This document shows, one piece after another, positions 15,405 to 22,656 of a stretch of 36,683 nt of DNA. This stretch comes from Actinomycetes bacterium (GTDB lineage Bacteria > Actinomycetota > Actinomycetes > S36-B12 > CAIYMF01): assembly GCA_021784035.1 (NCBI GenBank), contig JAJXTD010000005.1, forward strand, positions 1-36,683, written 5' to 3'. How positions within the stretch are numbered: position 1 is the first letter of the stretch; every line of letters starts with the position of its first letter. The translations under genes and the position numbers were made by a program. Below the pieces are notes generated by a model. It ran no database searches, was not told where the DNA came from, and saw only the letters and a list, made by a program, of their open reading frames with translations.

Positions 15405-15441
15405 GACGACGGCCCGCGCACCTGGTGCGCGGGCCGTCGTC
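15405..15441. terminator. 17-bp bidirectional terminator hairpin
   Basis: Bases 15405-15421 pair perfectly with 15425-15441 around a CTG loop. It lies between the convergent Ddn-like gene (stop 15390) and the sugar permease (stop 15455), so it can serve both. Confidence 0.8.
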
Positions 15442-15454
15442 GTCCGTGTCGGCG

Positions 15455-16465
15455 TCAGCCCTTGACCGAGCCGGCGAGCAGGCCGCGGACGAAGAACCGC
15501 TGGAGCGCGAAGAACACGATGAGCGGGACGACGATCGCGATGAACGCGCCCGCGGTGATGAGGTGCAGCTGGGCGCCGTACGTCCCCTTGATGTTGGACA
15601 GGTACACCGTGATCGGTGCCACGTCGACCGTGCCTCCGGCGAACGTGAGGCCCACGAGCAGGTCGTTCCACACCCACAGGAACTGGAAGATCGCGAACGA
15701 CGCGATCGCCGGGACCGACAGCGGCAGCACGAGCCTGGTGAAGATCAGGAAATGGCTCGCACCGTCCACCCGGGCCGCCTCGAACAGGTCCTTCGGCAGC
15801 TGCGAGATGAAGTTGTGGATCAGGAAGATCGCGAGCGGGAGCGCGAACATCGTGTGGGCGATCCACAGCGGGGCGAAGCTCCCACCGCCGCTCGAGGCCA
15901 GCGACCCGAGGATCGGGACCTCCTTGATCGGCGGCACCAGGGTGACGTTCCCGAAGCCCCAGCCCTTGTTGAACATCTTGAGGAGCGGGAGCAGGGCCAT
16001 CTGCAGCGGCACGACCTGCAGTGCGAAGATCGCCAGGAAGACCGCGTTGCTCAGCCGGAACGGCACCCAGGCGAGCGCGTACGCCGCCATGCACGCCAGA
16101 ACGAGCGGCATGATCGCCGCCGGGATGGAGATCACGAACGAGTTGACGAAGTAGGGCGCGATACCGCCCGGGATGGTCTCCCCGCCGTTGAGCACCTCGG
16201 AGTAGTTGCTCAGGGTGAAGCCGGGGTTGCTCGTGAACGCCGTCCACCAGCCGGAGTCGCTGGCTACGTCCGCCGGCCGCAGCGACGTGACGAGCAGGCC
16301 GAACGTCGGGATCGTCCAGAGCACGGTGATGACCACGACCAGGGCGGTCGCCCACGGGCTGGACAGGTTGCGCCGGAGCGCCGAGGACATGCCGCCGTGA
16401 TCCGGAGCAGCCTTCGTCATCGTCTCTTCGAGCTGGCCCGTGAGGCCACCGGTCTCGACGCTCAT
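15455..16465 (-). CDS. carbohydrate ABC transporter permease (MalG/AglG-type)
   Basis: A 336-aa inner membrane permease of the CUT1 family. Six main membrane spans are visible, from ATALVVVITVLWTIPTFGLLV to the C-terminal AFIAIVVPLIVFFAL. The EAA loop that contacts the ATPase reads DLFEAARVDGASHFLIFTRLVLPLS. The C-terminus FFVRGLLAGSVKG is typical of MalG-like subunits. The ATG at 16465 overlaps the stop of the upstream permease (ATGA), so the two are translationally coupled. The set resembles AglEFG alpha-glucoside importers. It is the last gene of the transcript, followed by a strong terminator. Confidence 0.93.
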   Translation of the reverse strand: MSVETGGLTGQLEETMTKAAPDHGGMSSALRRNLSSPWATALVVVITVLWTIPTFGLLVTSLRPADVASDSGWWTAFTSNPGFTLSNYSEVLNGGETIPGGIAPYFVNSFVISIPAAIMPLVLACMAAYALAWVPFRLSNAVFLAIFALQVVPLQMALLPLLKMFNKGWGFGNVTLVPPIKEVPILGSLASSGGGSFAPLWIAHTMFALPLAIFLIHNFISQLPKDLFEAARVDGASHFLIFTRLVLPLSVPAIASFAIFQFLWVWNDLLVGLTFAGGTVDVAPITVYLSNIKGTYGAQLHLITAGAFIAIVVPLIVFFALQRFFVRGLLAGSVKG

Positions 16466-17436
16466 CGGATCGACTGCTCCTTCCGGAGTTGCACGACGTT
16501 GTAGGCGATCAGCGGCACGACCGCGACGAAGAGGACCACGGCGAGCGCGCTGCCGCGTCCGTAGTCGAACTGGACGAACGACTGCGCATACATCTCGTTG
16601 GCCACGACCTGGGTGCCGAAGTTGCCGTTCGTCATCGTGCGCACGATGTCGAAGACCTTGAGGACGCCGATGGCGATGGTGGTCAGCACGACCACGAGGG
16701 TGCCGCGGATCATCGGGACGGTGACCTTCTGGAAGAGCTTCCAACCGGTGGCACCGTCGAGCATGGCCGCCTCGGTGATCTCCATCGGGATCGCCTTCAC
16801 GGCCGCGGACAGCACGACCATCGCGAACCCGGTCTGGATCCAGATCATGATGATCATGAGGAAGAAGTTGTTCCACGGCTGCCACAGCAGCCAGTTCGGC
16901 GGGTTGCTGATCCCCAGCTTCATGACGATCGCGCTCAGGAGGCCGACCTGGTTGGCATCGACGCTGGGGTCGCGGTACTCGTAGACGAGGCCCCAGATGA
17001 TCGAGGCGCCGACGAACGAGATCGCCATCGGCATGAAGATGAGCGCCTTCGGCAGCGACTCGCGACGCATCCGGTCGAGGAGCAGGGCGAGGGTCAGGCC
17101 GAGTGCGGTGGACAGCACCGGCGTGATGAGGATCCACAGCACGGTGTTGATGAGGAACTGGCGGTTGTCCTCGGTGGTGAAGATCCAGGCGTAGTTGCTC
17201 AGGCCGACGGTCTTCGTGCCGGACGCGCTCTTGAAGCTGAGCAGGAAGGTCTGAATCGCCGGGACGACCAGACCGATGGTGAGCAGAACCACGGCCGGGC
17301 CCAGGAAGATCAGTCGTGCCAGCGGCGTTTGCCACTTCCCCCGCGACTTGCCCGCGAGCCACAGCACCAGGAGCAGCACACCGAAGAACACCAGGACCAC
17401 GCTGACCATGAGGCCCAGCTTGGAGGCTGTGTTCAT
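16462..17436 (-). CDS. carbohydrate ABC transporter permease (MalF/AglF-type)
   Basis: A ~324-aa CUT1 permease. It has two N-terminal spans (LGLMVSVVLVFFGVLLLVLWLAG and LIFLGPAVVLLTIGLVVPAIQTF) and the EAA loop ITEAAMLDGATGWKLFQKVTVPMI. FMPMAISFVGASIIWGLVYEY and the long NWLLWQPWNN-type periplasmic segment resemble AglF-like members. The start could be ATG 17436 (chosen, MNTASK, with AGAGGG about 11 nt upstream) or GTG 17448, which lies too close to that Shine-Dalgarno. It follows the binding-protein gene after 173 nt that contain two overlapping hairpins, which may lower its expression relative to the binding protein. Confidence 0.92.
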   Translation of the reverse strand: MNTASKLGLMVSVVLVFFGVLLLVLWLAGKSRGKWQTPLARLIFLGPAVVLLTIGLVVPAIQTFLLSFKSASGTKTVGLSNYAWIFTTEDNRQFLINTVLWILITPVLSTALGLTLALLLDRMRRESLPKALIFMPMAISFVGASIIWGLVYEYRDPSVDANQVGLLSAIVMKLGISNPPNWLLWQPWNNFFLMIIMIWIQTGFAMVVLSAAVKAIPMEITEAAMLDGATGWKLFQKVTVPMIRGTLVVVLTTIAIGVLKVFDIVRTMTNGNFGTQVVANEMYAQSFVQFDYGRGSALAVVLFVAVVPLIAYNVVQLRKEQSIR

Positions 17437-17488
17437 ACCGTCGACCACCCTCTCGATGAGTCGAGTCCGACGAAGGGGATGTAGGGGT

Positions 17489-17540
17489 CGGGCCCCGGGT
17501 ACGCGAACCGGGGCCCGGGAGAGTTTCTACTCTGCCCGGA
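17489..17540 (-). promoter_or_regulatory. overlapping, mutually exclusive hairpins between binding protein and permease
   Basis: Hairpin 1 pairs CGGGCCCCGG (17489-17498) with CCGGGGCCCG (17508-17517). Hairpin 2 pairs about 17514-17524 with 17529-17539 (CCCGGGAGAGT, loop TTCT, ACTCTGCCCGG, one bulge). They share 17514-17517, so both cannot form fully. In transcript order hairpin 2 comes first. Likely roles are partial termination or 3'-end protection of the binding-protein mRNA. Confidence 0.5.
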
Positions 17541-17609
17541 CCCCGGCCGGTGTCACTTCGTCACGGAAACCGTGGCGTCACTGGGTCGCAGTTGTGTCGT
17601 ACGAGCTGA

Positions 17610-18980
17610 TCAGCTCGACGGCCAGGCCGCGTCGATCGCGTCGAGGACGTCCTTGGTGGGCTTGTTCTCGGCGAACCACGCGGTCAGCTGCTTCCACTCC
17701 GCACCCGCACCGACGGCAGCCGGCATGAGGTCGGAGGCGTCGAAGCGGAACAGCGCGGTCGAGTCGGTGAGGTACTGCGCCGACAGCTTCGAGATCGGGT
17801 CCTGGTAGTTGCTCAGGTCCACCCCGCTGTTGGCCGACACCCAGCCGCCCAGCTTGACCTTCTCCGTCGCGAACTCGGCGGAGGAGAGGAAGGTCTGGAA
17901 GGCCTTCACCTCGGGACGGTCGGCAAACGCGGTGACGAACTCGCCACCACCCTCGACGGCCTTCTTCGCCGGGTCGATCGACGGCAGGTAGAACGCGAAG
18001 ACGTCGCCGTCCTCGGCGATCTTGACGTCCTTCTTGAACGACGGCCACTGGGCGGCGTAGAACGACGCCTGCTGGTACATGCCGCACTTGCCGGTCAGGA
18101 TCGGCTTGCCGCCGTCCTGGAACGCGGTCGTGGCGATCGTCGCGACGTTGCCGAAGCCGGCGTTGACGTACTTGTCGTTCTTCATCCACGCGGCCACCTG
18201 GTCCATGGCCTTGGTGATCTCGGGCGAGTCGAACTTGATGTCGTGCGAGATCCACTTGTCGTAGACGTCGCCGCCGGACTGGCGCAGGACGGTCTCCTCG
18301 AGCCAGTCGGTCGCGAGCCAGCCGGTCGCGCCACCGGACTCGATGCCACCGCACCACGGCTTGATGCCGTCAGCTGCCATCTTGTCCGAGAGGGTCCACA
18401 GGCCGTCCCAGGTGGTGGGGACGGTGTAGCCCTTGGCCTTGAACACGCTGGGCGAGTACCAGACGAACGACTTCATGTTCGAGCCCAGCGGAGCGGCGTA
18501 GAAGGTTCCGTCGACGGTGCCGTAGGTCTTCCACGCCGGGTTCCAGTACTTGTCGACGTTGGCCGCCACGTCGGCCGGCGCGGCCTTCGGGCCACCCTGC
18601 GCGACGAGCTTCTGCAGCAGACCCGGCTGCGGGATGAACGCGATGTCGGGGGCGTTGCCACCGGCGATGCGCGTCGGGAGCTGCGCCTCGAACTGGTCGC
18701 TGCCCTCGTACTTCACGGTGATGCCGGTGCACTTCTCGAACTGCGCCCAGGCCTGCTCGAACTTCTGCTGCTCCGGCGGCAGGATCGAGGTGAACACCGA
18801 GACCGAGGTGCCCGGGTGCGACCCGTACGCCGCGTAGGCCGCGCACGCCGGGTCGGTGTTCGTGGCGCTCGCGCTCGAGCTGGAGCCACTGTCGGTGCTG
18901 CTGCCGCACGCGGCGAGCAGCAGGGCGGTCGCAACGCCACCGACAACGGCGGCGGAACGACGACGGACGGGAACGGACAT
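17610..18980 (-). CDS. sugar ABC transporter substrate-binding lipoprotein (AglE-like)
   Basis: A 456-aa extracytoplasmic solute-binding lipoprotein of CUT1 type. The lipobox LLAAC puts the lipidated cysteine at C25, followed by a Ser-rich linker to about residue 40. Motifs such as GGNAPDIAFIPQPGLL and KPWCGGIESGGATGWLATDW resemble AglE, the alpha-glucoside (sucrose, maltose, trehalose) binding protein, from memory of that family. ATG 18980 has GGGAGA about 6 nt upstream. It heads the operon with the two permeases. No ATPase gene is nearby, as usual in actinobacteria where a shared MsiK-like ATPase serves many importers. LacI-type operator sequences lie upstream. Confidence 0.92.
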   Translation of the reverse strand: MSVPVRRRSAAVVGGVATALLLAACGSSTDSGSSSSASATNTDPACAAYAAYGSHPGTSVSVFTSILPPEQQKFEQAWAQFEKCTGITVKYEGSDQFEAQLPTRIAGGNAPDIAFIPQPGLLQKLVAQGGPKAAPADVAANVDKYWNPAWKTYGTVDGTFYAAPLGSNMKSFVWYSPSVFKAKGYTVPTTWDGLWTLSDKMAADGIKPWCGGIESGGATGWLATDWLEETVLRQSGGDVYDKWISHDIKFDSPEITKAMDQVAAWMKNDKYVNAGFGNVATIATTAFQDGGKPILTGKCGMYQQASFYAAQWPSFKKDVKIAEDGDVFAFYLPSIDPAKKAVEGGGEFVTAFADRPEVKAFQTFLSSAEFATEKVKLGGWVSANSGVDLSNYQDPISKLSAQYLTDSTALFRFDASDLMPAAVGAGAEWKQLTAWFAENKPTKDVLDAIDAAWPSS

Positions 18981-19393
18981 GCTGTCTCCCTCGAGCCGAT
19001 TGAGAAATCCGGGTGGCTGATCCCGGGGCTTGTAAGCGTTTCGCATCCTGGCCCGTGTCAGCCCCGTAAGCAAGGGGTTTCAGGCAAGTTTCGACCCTGC
19101 AAGCGATTACAAATTGGTCTCGGAACGGCAACGATGGAGCGCTCCCACAGGCGACCCTAGCGTGCCGGTCCGCGCGTGTCTCCCGACCCGACCGCCCGCG
19201 GCGGTCCCTCCCCGGCTCGACCACCCTGGCACGCCCGCGGCCGACGCGCGCGCGGACCGACGGACCGTCGCCGGGTCGTGACCGCACCGCGACCGCGGTG
19301 CCGGGGGCGACGGGACGCCGCCGCGTGGCAGCGCGGACGCCGATGCGCGCGCCGAATGTGCGCGGATCCCGCGCAGCGTGGTGGGATCGACGC
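18981..19393. promoter_or_regulatory. 413-nt divergent control region with LacI-type operators
   Basis: This region separates the sugar transporter from the Crp-type regulator. TGCAAGCGATTACA (19098-19111) fits the LacI-family pattern TGnAAnCGnTTnCA. A weaker relative, TGTAAGCGTTTCGCA (19031-19045), lies nearer the gene. The stretch 19060-19125 is locally AT-richer than its surroundings and is the likely promoter zone. No gene is seen in 19150-19393. No LacI gene is in the window. Confidence 0.55.
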
Positions 19394-20098
19394 GTGGACG
19401 TCGCCCTGCTCGCCTCCCTCCCCGAGCCCGAGCGCTCGCGGGTCCTCGACGCCTGCCGCACGTGCCGGTTCGCGAAGGGGGAGACGCTGTTCGCCGAGGG
19501 CGACCCGGGGGACAGCCTCCATGTCGTGGAGTCCGGCCGGCTCGCCGTCGAGGTGAGCACCGAGACCGGCGACGTCGTCATGCTCGACGTGATCGGCCCC
19601 GGGGGCGTCGTCGGCGAGGTCGCCCTGGTGCTGCCCGGCGCCCGCCGTACCGCGACGGTCATCGCTCTCGACGCCGTCACCACCCGGATGCTCACCTCGG
19701 AGGCGTTCGCCGAGCTGTGCCAGGAGCACCCGCCGGTGCGGGTCGCGGCGTCGCAGCTGCTCGCCGAGCGGGTGGAACGGCTCACCCACCACCTCGTCGA
19801 GGCGCTCTACGTGAGCGTCGACCGCCGGGTGGCCCGGCGCATCTGGACGTTGGCCTCGATGCACGGGGGCCCGGTCCCGGGGACCGAGCTCCCGCTCACG
19901 CAGCAGGACATCGCCGACCTCGCGGGCGCCACGCGCCCCACCGTGAACCAGTCGCTCAAGAAGCTCGAGGCGCAGGGCGCCGTCACGCTGTTCCGCGGCG
20001 GCGTGCGGATCGCCGACGCCGACCTGCTCCGCCGGCGCGCCGCGCTTCCGGCGCCCCGCGGGCCCGAGGGCACCGCGTCGGACGAACCCGCGGGCTGA
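19394..20098 (+). CDS. Crp/Fnr family transcriptional regulator
   Basis: A 234-aa regulator with an N-terminal cyclic-nucleotide-binding-type beta roll (residues ~10-115; GETLFAEGDPGDSLHVVESGRLAV, GPGGVVGEVALVLPGARRTATV) and a C-terminal winged helix (~168-197; LTQQDIADLAGATRPTVNQSLKKL). The GEVAL...RTATV segment is similar in layout to the phosphate-binding cassette, so a nucleotide effector is possible. There is no Fnr-type cysteine cluster. The GTG at 19394 sits 6 nt after TGGGAT, a possible -10 of a leaderless gene. It is divergent from the sugar transporter but 413 nt away; a regulatory link is plausible but unproven. Confidence 0.9.
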   Translation: MDVALLASLPEPERSRVLDACRTCRFAKGETLFAEGDPGDSLHVVESGRLAVEVSTETGDVVMLDVIGPGGVVGEVALVLPGARRTATVIALDAVTTRMLTSEAFAELCQEHPPVRVAASQLLAERVERLTHHLVEALYVSVDRRVARRIWTLASMHGGPVPGTELPLTQQDIADLAGATRPTVNQSLKKLEAQGAVTLFRGGVRIADADLLRRRAALPAPRGPEGTASDEPAG

Positions 20099-20105
20099 CC
20101 CGCGG
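20088..20105. terminator. hairpin overlapping the Crp-gene stop
   Basis: CCGCGGG (20088-20094), loop CTGA, CCCGCGG (20099-20105). The loop contains the stop codon. It lies between convergent genes and could terminate both. Confidence 0.5.
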
Positions 20106-20123
20106 TCGTGCGGTGCTCCGGCG

Positions 20124-20750
20124 TCATCCGGTACGGGCGCCGATCCAGTCCGCGAGCGCGCGGAGGGTCTCCGCGGTGATGCCGTGTCCTCCGGGGTCGC
20201 GTCGGGCCACCACGTCGGCCGCGGAGCCCTCGACGAGGTAGGACCACGTCCGGTCCAGCAGCTCGCGCGGGATCACCGTGTCGGAGTCGCCCTGCGCGAC
20301 GAACACGTGCGACCCGGCCAGGCGGTTCTCCGTCACGGGTACGCCGGCGTCGAAGGGCAGCGTGCCGTACAGGATCGCCGCGCCCGCGAAGCGGGACGGG
20401 TCGTCGAGCAGCAGTCCGCCGGCGAAGGCGGCGCCGCCGCTGAAGCCCACGAGCACGACCGGACGACCCTCCGGAGCCGCCTCGTCGAGCCAGGCGCGGA
20501 ACCAGTCCATCGTGTCGCGCAGCGACTCCGCCACCGGCCGCCCGATGCCTCGGTTGGCGAACCACGCGAAGCCGCCGCCCTCGGCGATCGGCGCGCGGAC
20601 CGCGGCGTACGCCGGCCCCTCGGGCAGCTCCGCCGCCAGGGTCAGGATCTCGCGCTCGCGCGACCCGCGGCCGTGGAGCAGGACGACGAGCGGCGCGGCC
20701 GGGTCAGCGGACCCGGCCGTCGCCACCACGGCGGGGGCGAAGGCGCTCAC
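20124..20750 (-). CDS. alpha/beta-hydrolase, carboxylesterase/phospholipase type (MhqD-like)
   Basis: A 208-aa cytosolic serine hydrolase. The catalytic triad is visible as S104 (GFSGG), D157 (QGDSD) and H189 (GGHGI); LLHGRGS near residues 24-30 forms the oxyanion region. The fold and length match the small phospholipase/carboxylesterase family that includes MhqD of Bacillus. GTG 20750 overlaps the stop of the VOC gene (GTGA), so it is translationally coupled as third gene of a MarR-linked operon. This set suggests hydrolysis of an ester or lactone formed during quinone or aromatic detoxification; that role is inference. Confidence 0.88.
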   Translation of the reverse strand: MSAFAPAVVATAGSADPAAPLVVLLHGRGSREREILTLAAELPEGPAYAAVRAPIAEGGGFAWFANRGIGRPVAESLRDTMDWFRAWLDEAAPEGRPVVLVGFSGGAAFAGGLLLDDPSRFAGAAILYGTLPFDAGVPVTENRLAGSHVFVAQGDSDTVIPRELLDRTWSYLVEGSAADVVARRDPGGHGITAETLRALADWIGARTG

Positions 20751-21259
20751 GACGCCGGACCGATCGGCCGCAGCTCGTCCGCCGTTCGGACGCCGCTCCA
20801 TCGCTCGACCTCGGCGCGCAGGTCGAGCGACTCGATCGGTGCGGCGTGCTCGAACTCGCCCCAGTCGGCCCGCGGGAGCATCCACTGCACCTCGAACTCG
20901 TTGTCGTCCGGGTCCTGCCCGTAGAGGCTCTTCGTGGCACCGTGGCTCGACTCGCCGGTGAGCGCGCCGAGCCGCGCCAGCGTGAGCTGCGCCTCGGCGA
21001 GCTCGTCGATGGTGTCGACCTGCCACGCCAGGTGGTAGAGGCCGATCCCGGGACGCTTCGGCCCGTACGACGCACCGATACCGAACAGCCCCAGGTCGTG
21101 GTGGTTCCCCGACCGGGGAAGACGCAGGAAGGCGGCGTTCGCCCTGGGTTCCCGGGCGATCACCTCCATCCCGAACGCCGCGCCGTAGAAGGCGATCGCG
21201 CGCTCGAGGTCGGCGACGAACAGCACGGCGTGGTTGAGCCGGACGGCGGCGATGGTCAT
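20747..21259 (-). CDS. VOC family protein, extradiol-dioxygenase/glyoxalase-like
   Basis: A 170-aa single-module vicinal-oxygen-chelate protein. The expected metal ligands H10 (LNHAVLF), H76 (LYHLAWQV) and E123 (EFEVQW) are all present, so it is likely a functional metal enzyme. GQDPDDNEFEVQ is the usual C-terminal motif. It has one module whereas MhqA/MhqO-type ring-cleavage enzymes have two. ATG 21259 has GAGAGG about 6 nt upstream. It lies second in an operon, between an F420/NADP reductase-like gene and a carboxylesterase, under a divergent MarR regulator. Confidence 0.88.
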   Translation of the reverse strand: MTIAAVRLNHAVLFVADLERAIAFYGAAFGMEVIAREPRANAAFLRLPRSGNHHDLGLFGIGASYGPKRPGIGLYHLAWQVDTIDELAEAQLTLARLGALTGESSHGATKSLYGQDPDDNEFEVQWMLPRADWGEFEHAAPIESLDLRAEVERWSGVRTADELRPIGPAS

Positions 21260-21348
21260 GTCGAACCTCTCGGTGGTTGGTGCCGTTGTCGCGTGTGCGC
21301 GGGCCCCACGGCGGGGTCGCACGCCCGCGACACGGGCGGGGCGGGCGG

Positions 21349-21984
21349 TCAGGACAGGGACGTCGGTCCGACCAGGGTCCAGGCGCTCTGCCAGGCCCAG
21401 CCGTTCGCGGCGTTGAGACCGATGTTGAGGAACGCGAGCTCCTCGAGCCCCCGCGCCTGGCGCAGCCCGCCGACGTCGAGGCTCTGGAACCCGAGCGAGG
21501 TGGCGAACTCGGCGACCTTGGCCTTGGCCTCGGCATCGTCGCCCGCGACGAGGACCGGCAGCGCACGACCGTCCTCGACGGGTGCGGCGTAGCGGCCGGC
21601 GAAGACGGTGTTGAACGCCTTGACGACGGGGGAGCCCGGGATGAGGGCCTGCAGGTCGCCGGCCGCCGAGACGCCCTCGATCACGAGGTCGCTGTATGTC
21701 GCGTTGAGCGGGTTGGTCGAGTCGACGACCGGGATGTCGGCAGCGGCGTCGCGGATCTCGGCGGCGACGTCGGCGATGGCGGCGTGCGGGACGGCGAGGA
21801 TGACGAGGTCCGCGCCCTCGACGGCGGCGGCGTTGGACGCGGCCCCGACGGCACCGGTGGCTCCGGCGACCTCGGCGGCCTTGCCGGGCGTGGCGGCGGA
21901 CAGGGTGACGGTGTGGCCCGCGGCGACGGCAGCACTGGCGAGCGAGGCGCCGACGTTCCCGGCACCGATGACGGCGATCTTCAT
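21349..21984 (-). CDS. NADPH-dependent F420 reductase-like protein
   Basis: A 211-aa Rossmann protein of the F420:NADP oxidoreductase-like family (PF03807). The nucleotide motif GAGNVGASLASA (residues 7-18) comes first, then VILAVPHAAIADV, and VVDSTNPLN and VVKAFNTVFAGRYA, all typical of the family. Members reduce F420 or NADP, or act as ferric or quinone reductases, so the exact electron partner is open. ATG 21984 has AAAGGAG about 6 nt upstream. It is the first gene of the minus-strand operon, directly behind a palindrome (GTTGA-N4-TCAAC) at 22000-22013 shared with the divergent marR. Confidence 0.88.
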   Translation of the reverse strand: MKIAVIGAGNVGASLASAAVAAGHTVTLSAATPGKAAEVAGATGAVGAASNAAAVEGADLVILAVPHAAIADVAAEIRDAAADIPVVDSTNPLNATYSDLVIEGVSAAGDLQALIPGSPVVKAFNTVFAGRYAAPVEDGRALPVLVAGDDAEAKAKVAEFATSLGFQSLDVGGLRQARGLEELAFLNIGLNAANGWAWQSAWTLVGPTSLS

Positions 21985-21997
21985 GATGGCTCCTTTG

Positions 21998-22020
21998 TGG
22001 TTGATCCTTCAACTACTCAA
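21998..22020. promoter_or_regulatory. probable MarR operator
   Basis: GTTGATCCTTCAAC (22000-22013) is a perfect palindrome with 5-nt arms and a 4-nt centre, followed by TACTCAA. It lies between the divergent reductase gene (start 21984) and marR (start 22080). A close relative lies before the pirin gene (7824-7844). Autoregulation by the MarR protein is the natural reading. Confidence 0.65.
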
Positions 22021-22066
22021 GAAGGCACGCTAGCCGAATATTCCTGCTCTGTCACTCTCTGACTGC

Positions 22067-22072
22067 TAAGAT
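22067..22072 (+). promoter_or_regulatory. -10 box of leaderless marR
   Basis: TAAGAT ends 7 nt before the ATG at 22080, without a Shine-Dalgarno. Surrounding sequence (22010-22080) is locally AT-rich, as expected for a promoter. Confidence 0.5.
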
Positions 22073-22079
22073 ATGTGCC

Positions 22080-22532
22080 ATGACAAGGAACACCGTGCGG
22101 ATCGACCCCCTGGTGACGACGTTCGGCCGGCTCCTCGAGGCGACCCACCGCCTCGAGGACCTGCTCGGCCGCGACCTCGAATCGACAAGCGACCTGACCA
22201 TCACCACGTTCGAGGTGCTTCTCCGGCTGTCGCGCAGCCCGGACGGTGCGCTGACGATGGGTGAGCTCTCCGACCAGCTGGTGCTCACCACGGGCGGCGT
22301 CACGCGGCTCGTGGACCGGATGACCGCGGCCGGCTACCTCGAGCGCCGGCCCTGCGCCACCGACCGGCGCGTCCTGTACGCCGCCATCACGCCCGCCGGC
22401 CGTGCGGCGCTCGCACCGGCCCTGCGCCACCACGCCGCGATGCTGCACGACGTCTTCGCCGGCTTCTCCCCCACGGACCTGGCCCGGCTCGACACGCTCC
22501 TCGACCGGCTCCGCGACGTCACCCGGGCGTGA
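22080..22532 (+). CDS. MarR family transcriptional regulator
   Basis: A 150-aa winged-helix repressor of the MarR family. The DNA-binding domain spans about residues 40-107 (ALTMGELSDQLVLTTGGVTRLVDRM as helix-turn-helix, then the wing with ATDRRV, the conserved D-R-R). There is a single cysteine, C92, at the tip of the wing; a redox role is conceivable but unproven. It is divergent from a reductase-VOC-esterase operon, across a palindrome that should be its operator. The gene set recalls MhqR-regulated quinone detoxification in Bacillus and Staphylococcus, although the operator sequence differs. Confidence 0.92.
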   Translation: MTRNTVRIDPLVTTFGRLLEATHRLEDLLGRDLESTSDLTITTFEVLLRLSRSPDGALTMGELSDQLVLTTGGVTRLVDRMTAAGYLERRPCATDRRVLYAAITPAGRAALAPALRHHAAMLHDVFAGFSPTDLARLDTLLDRLRDVTRA

Positions 22533-22656
22533 GCCGACCCACGACCGCGGCCTGACGAGGACGCGCGGAGGTCCGATATCCTGAGCAATCCGTGCCATCG
22601 GGGTCCGAGAAGGGAACGGAGCCATCACCGACATCCGTGTCCCGTCCACCCCCGCC

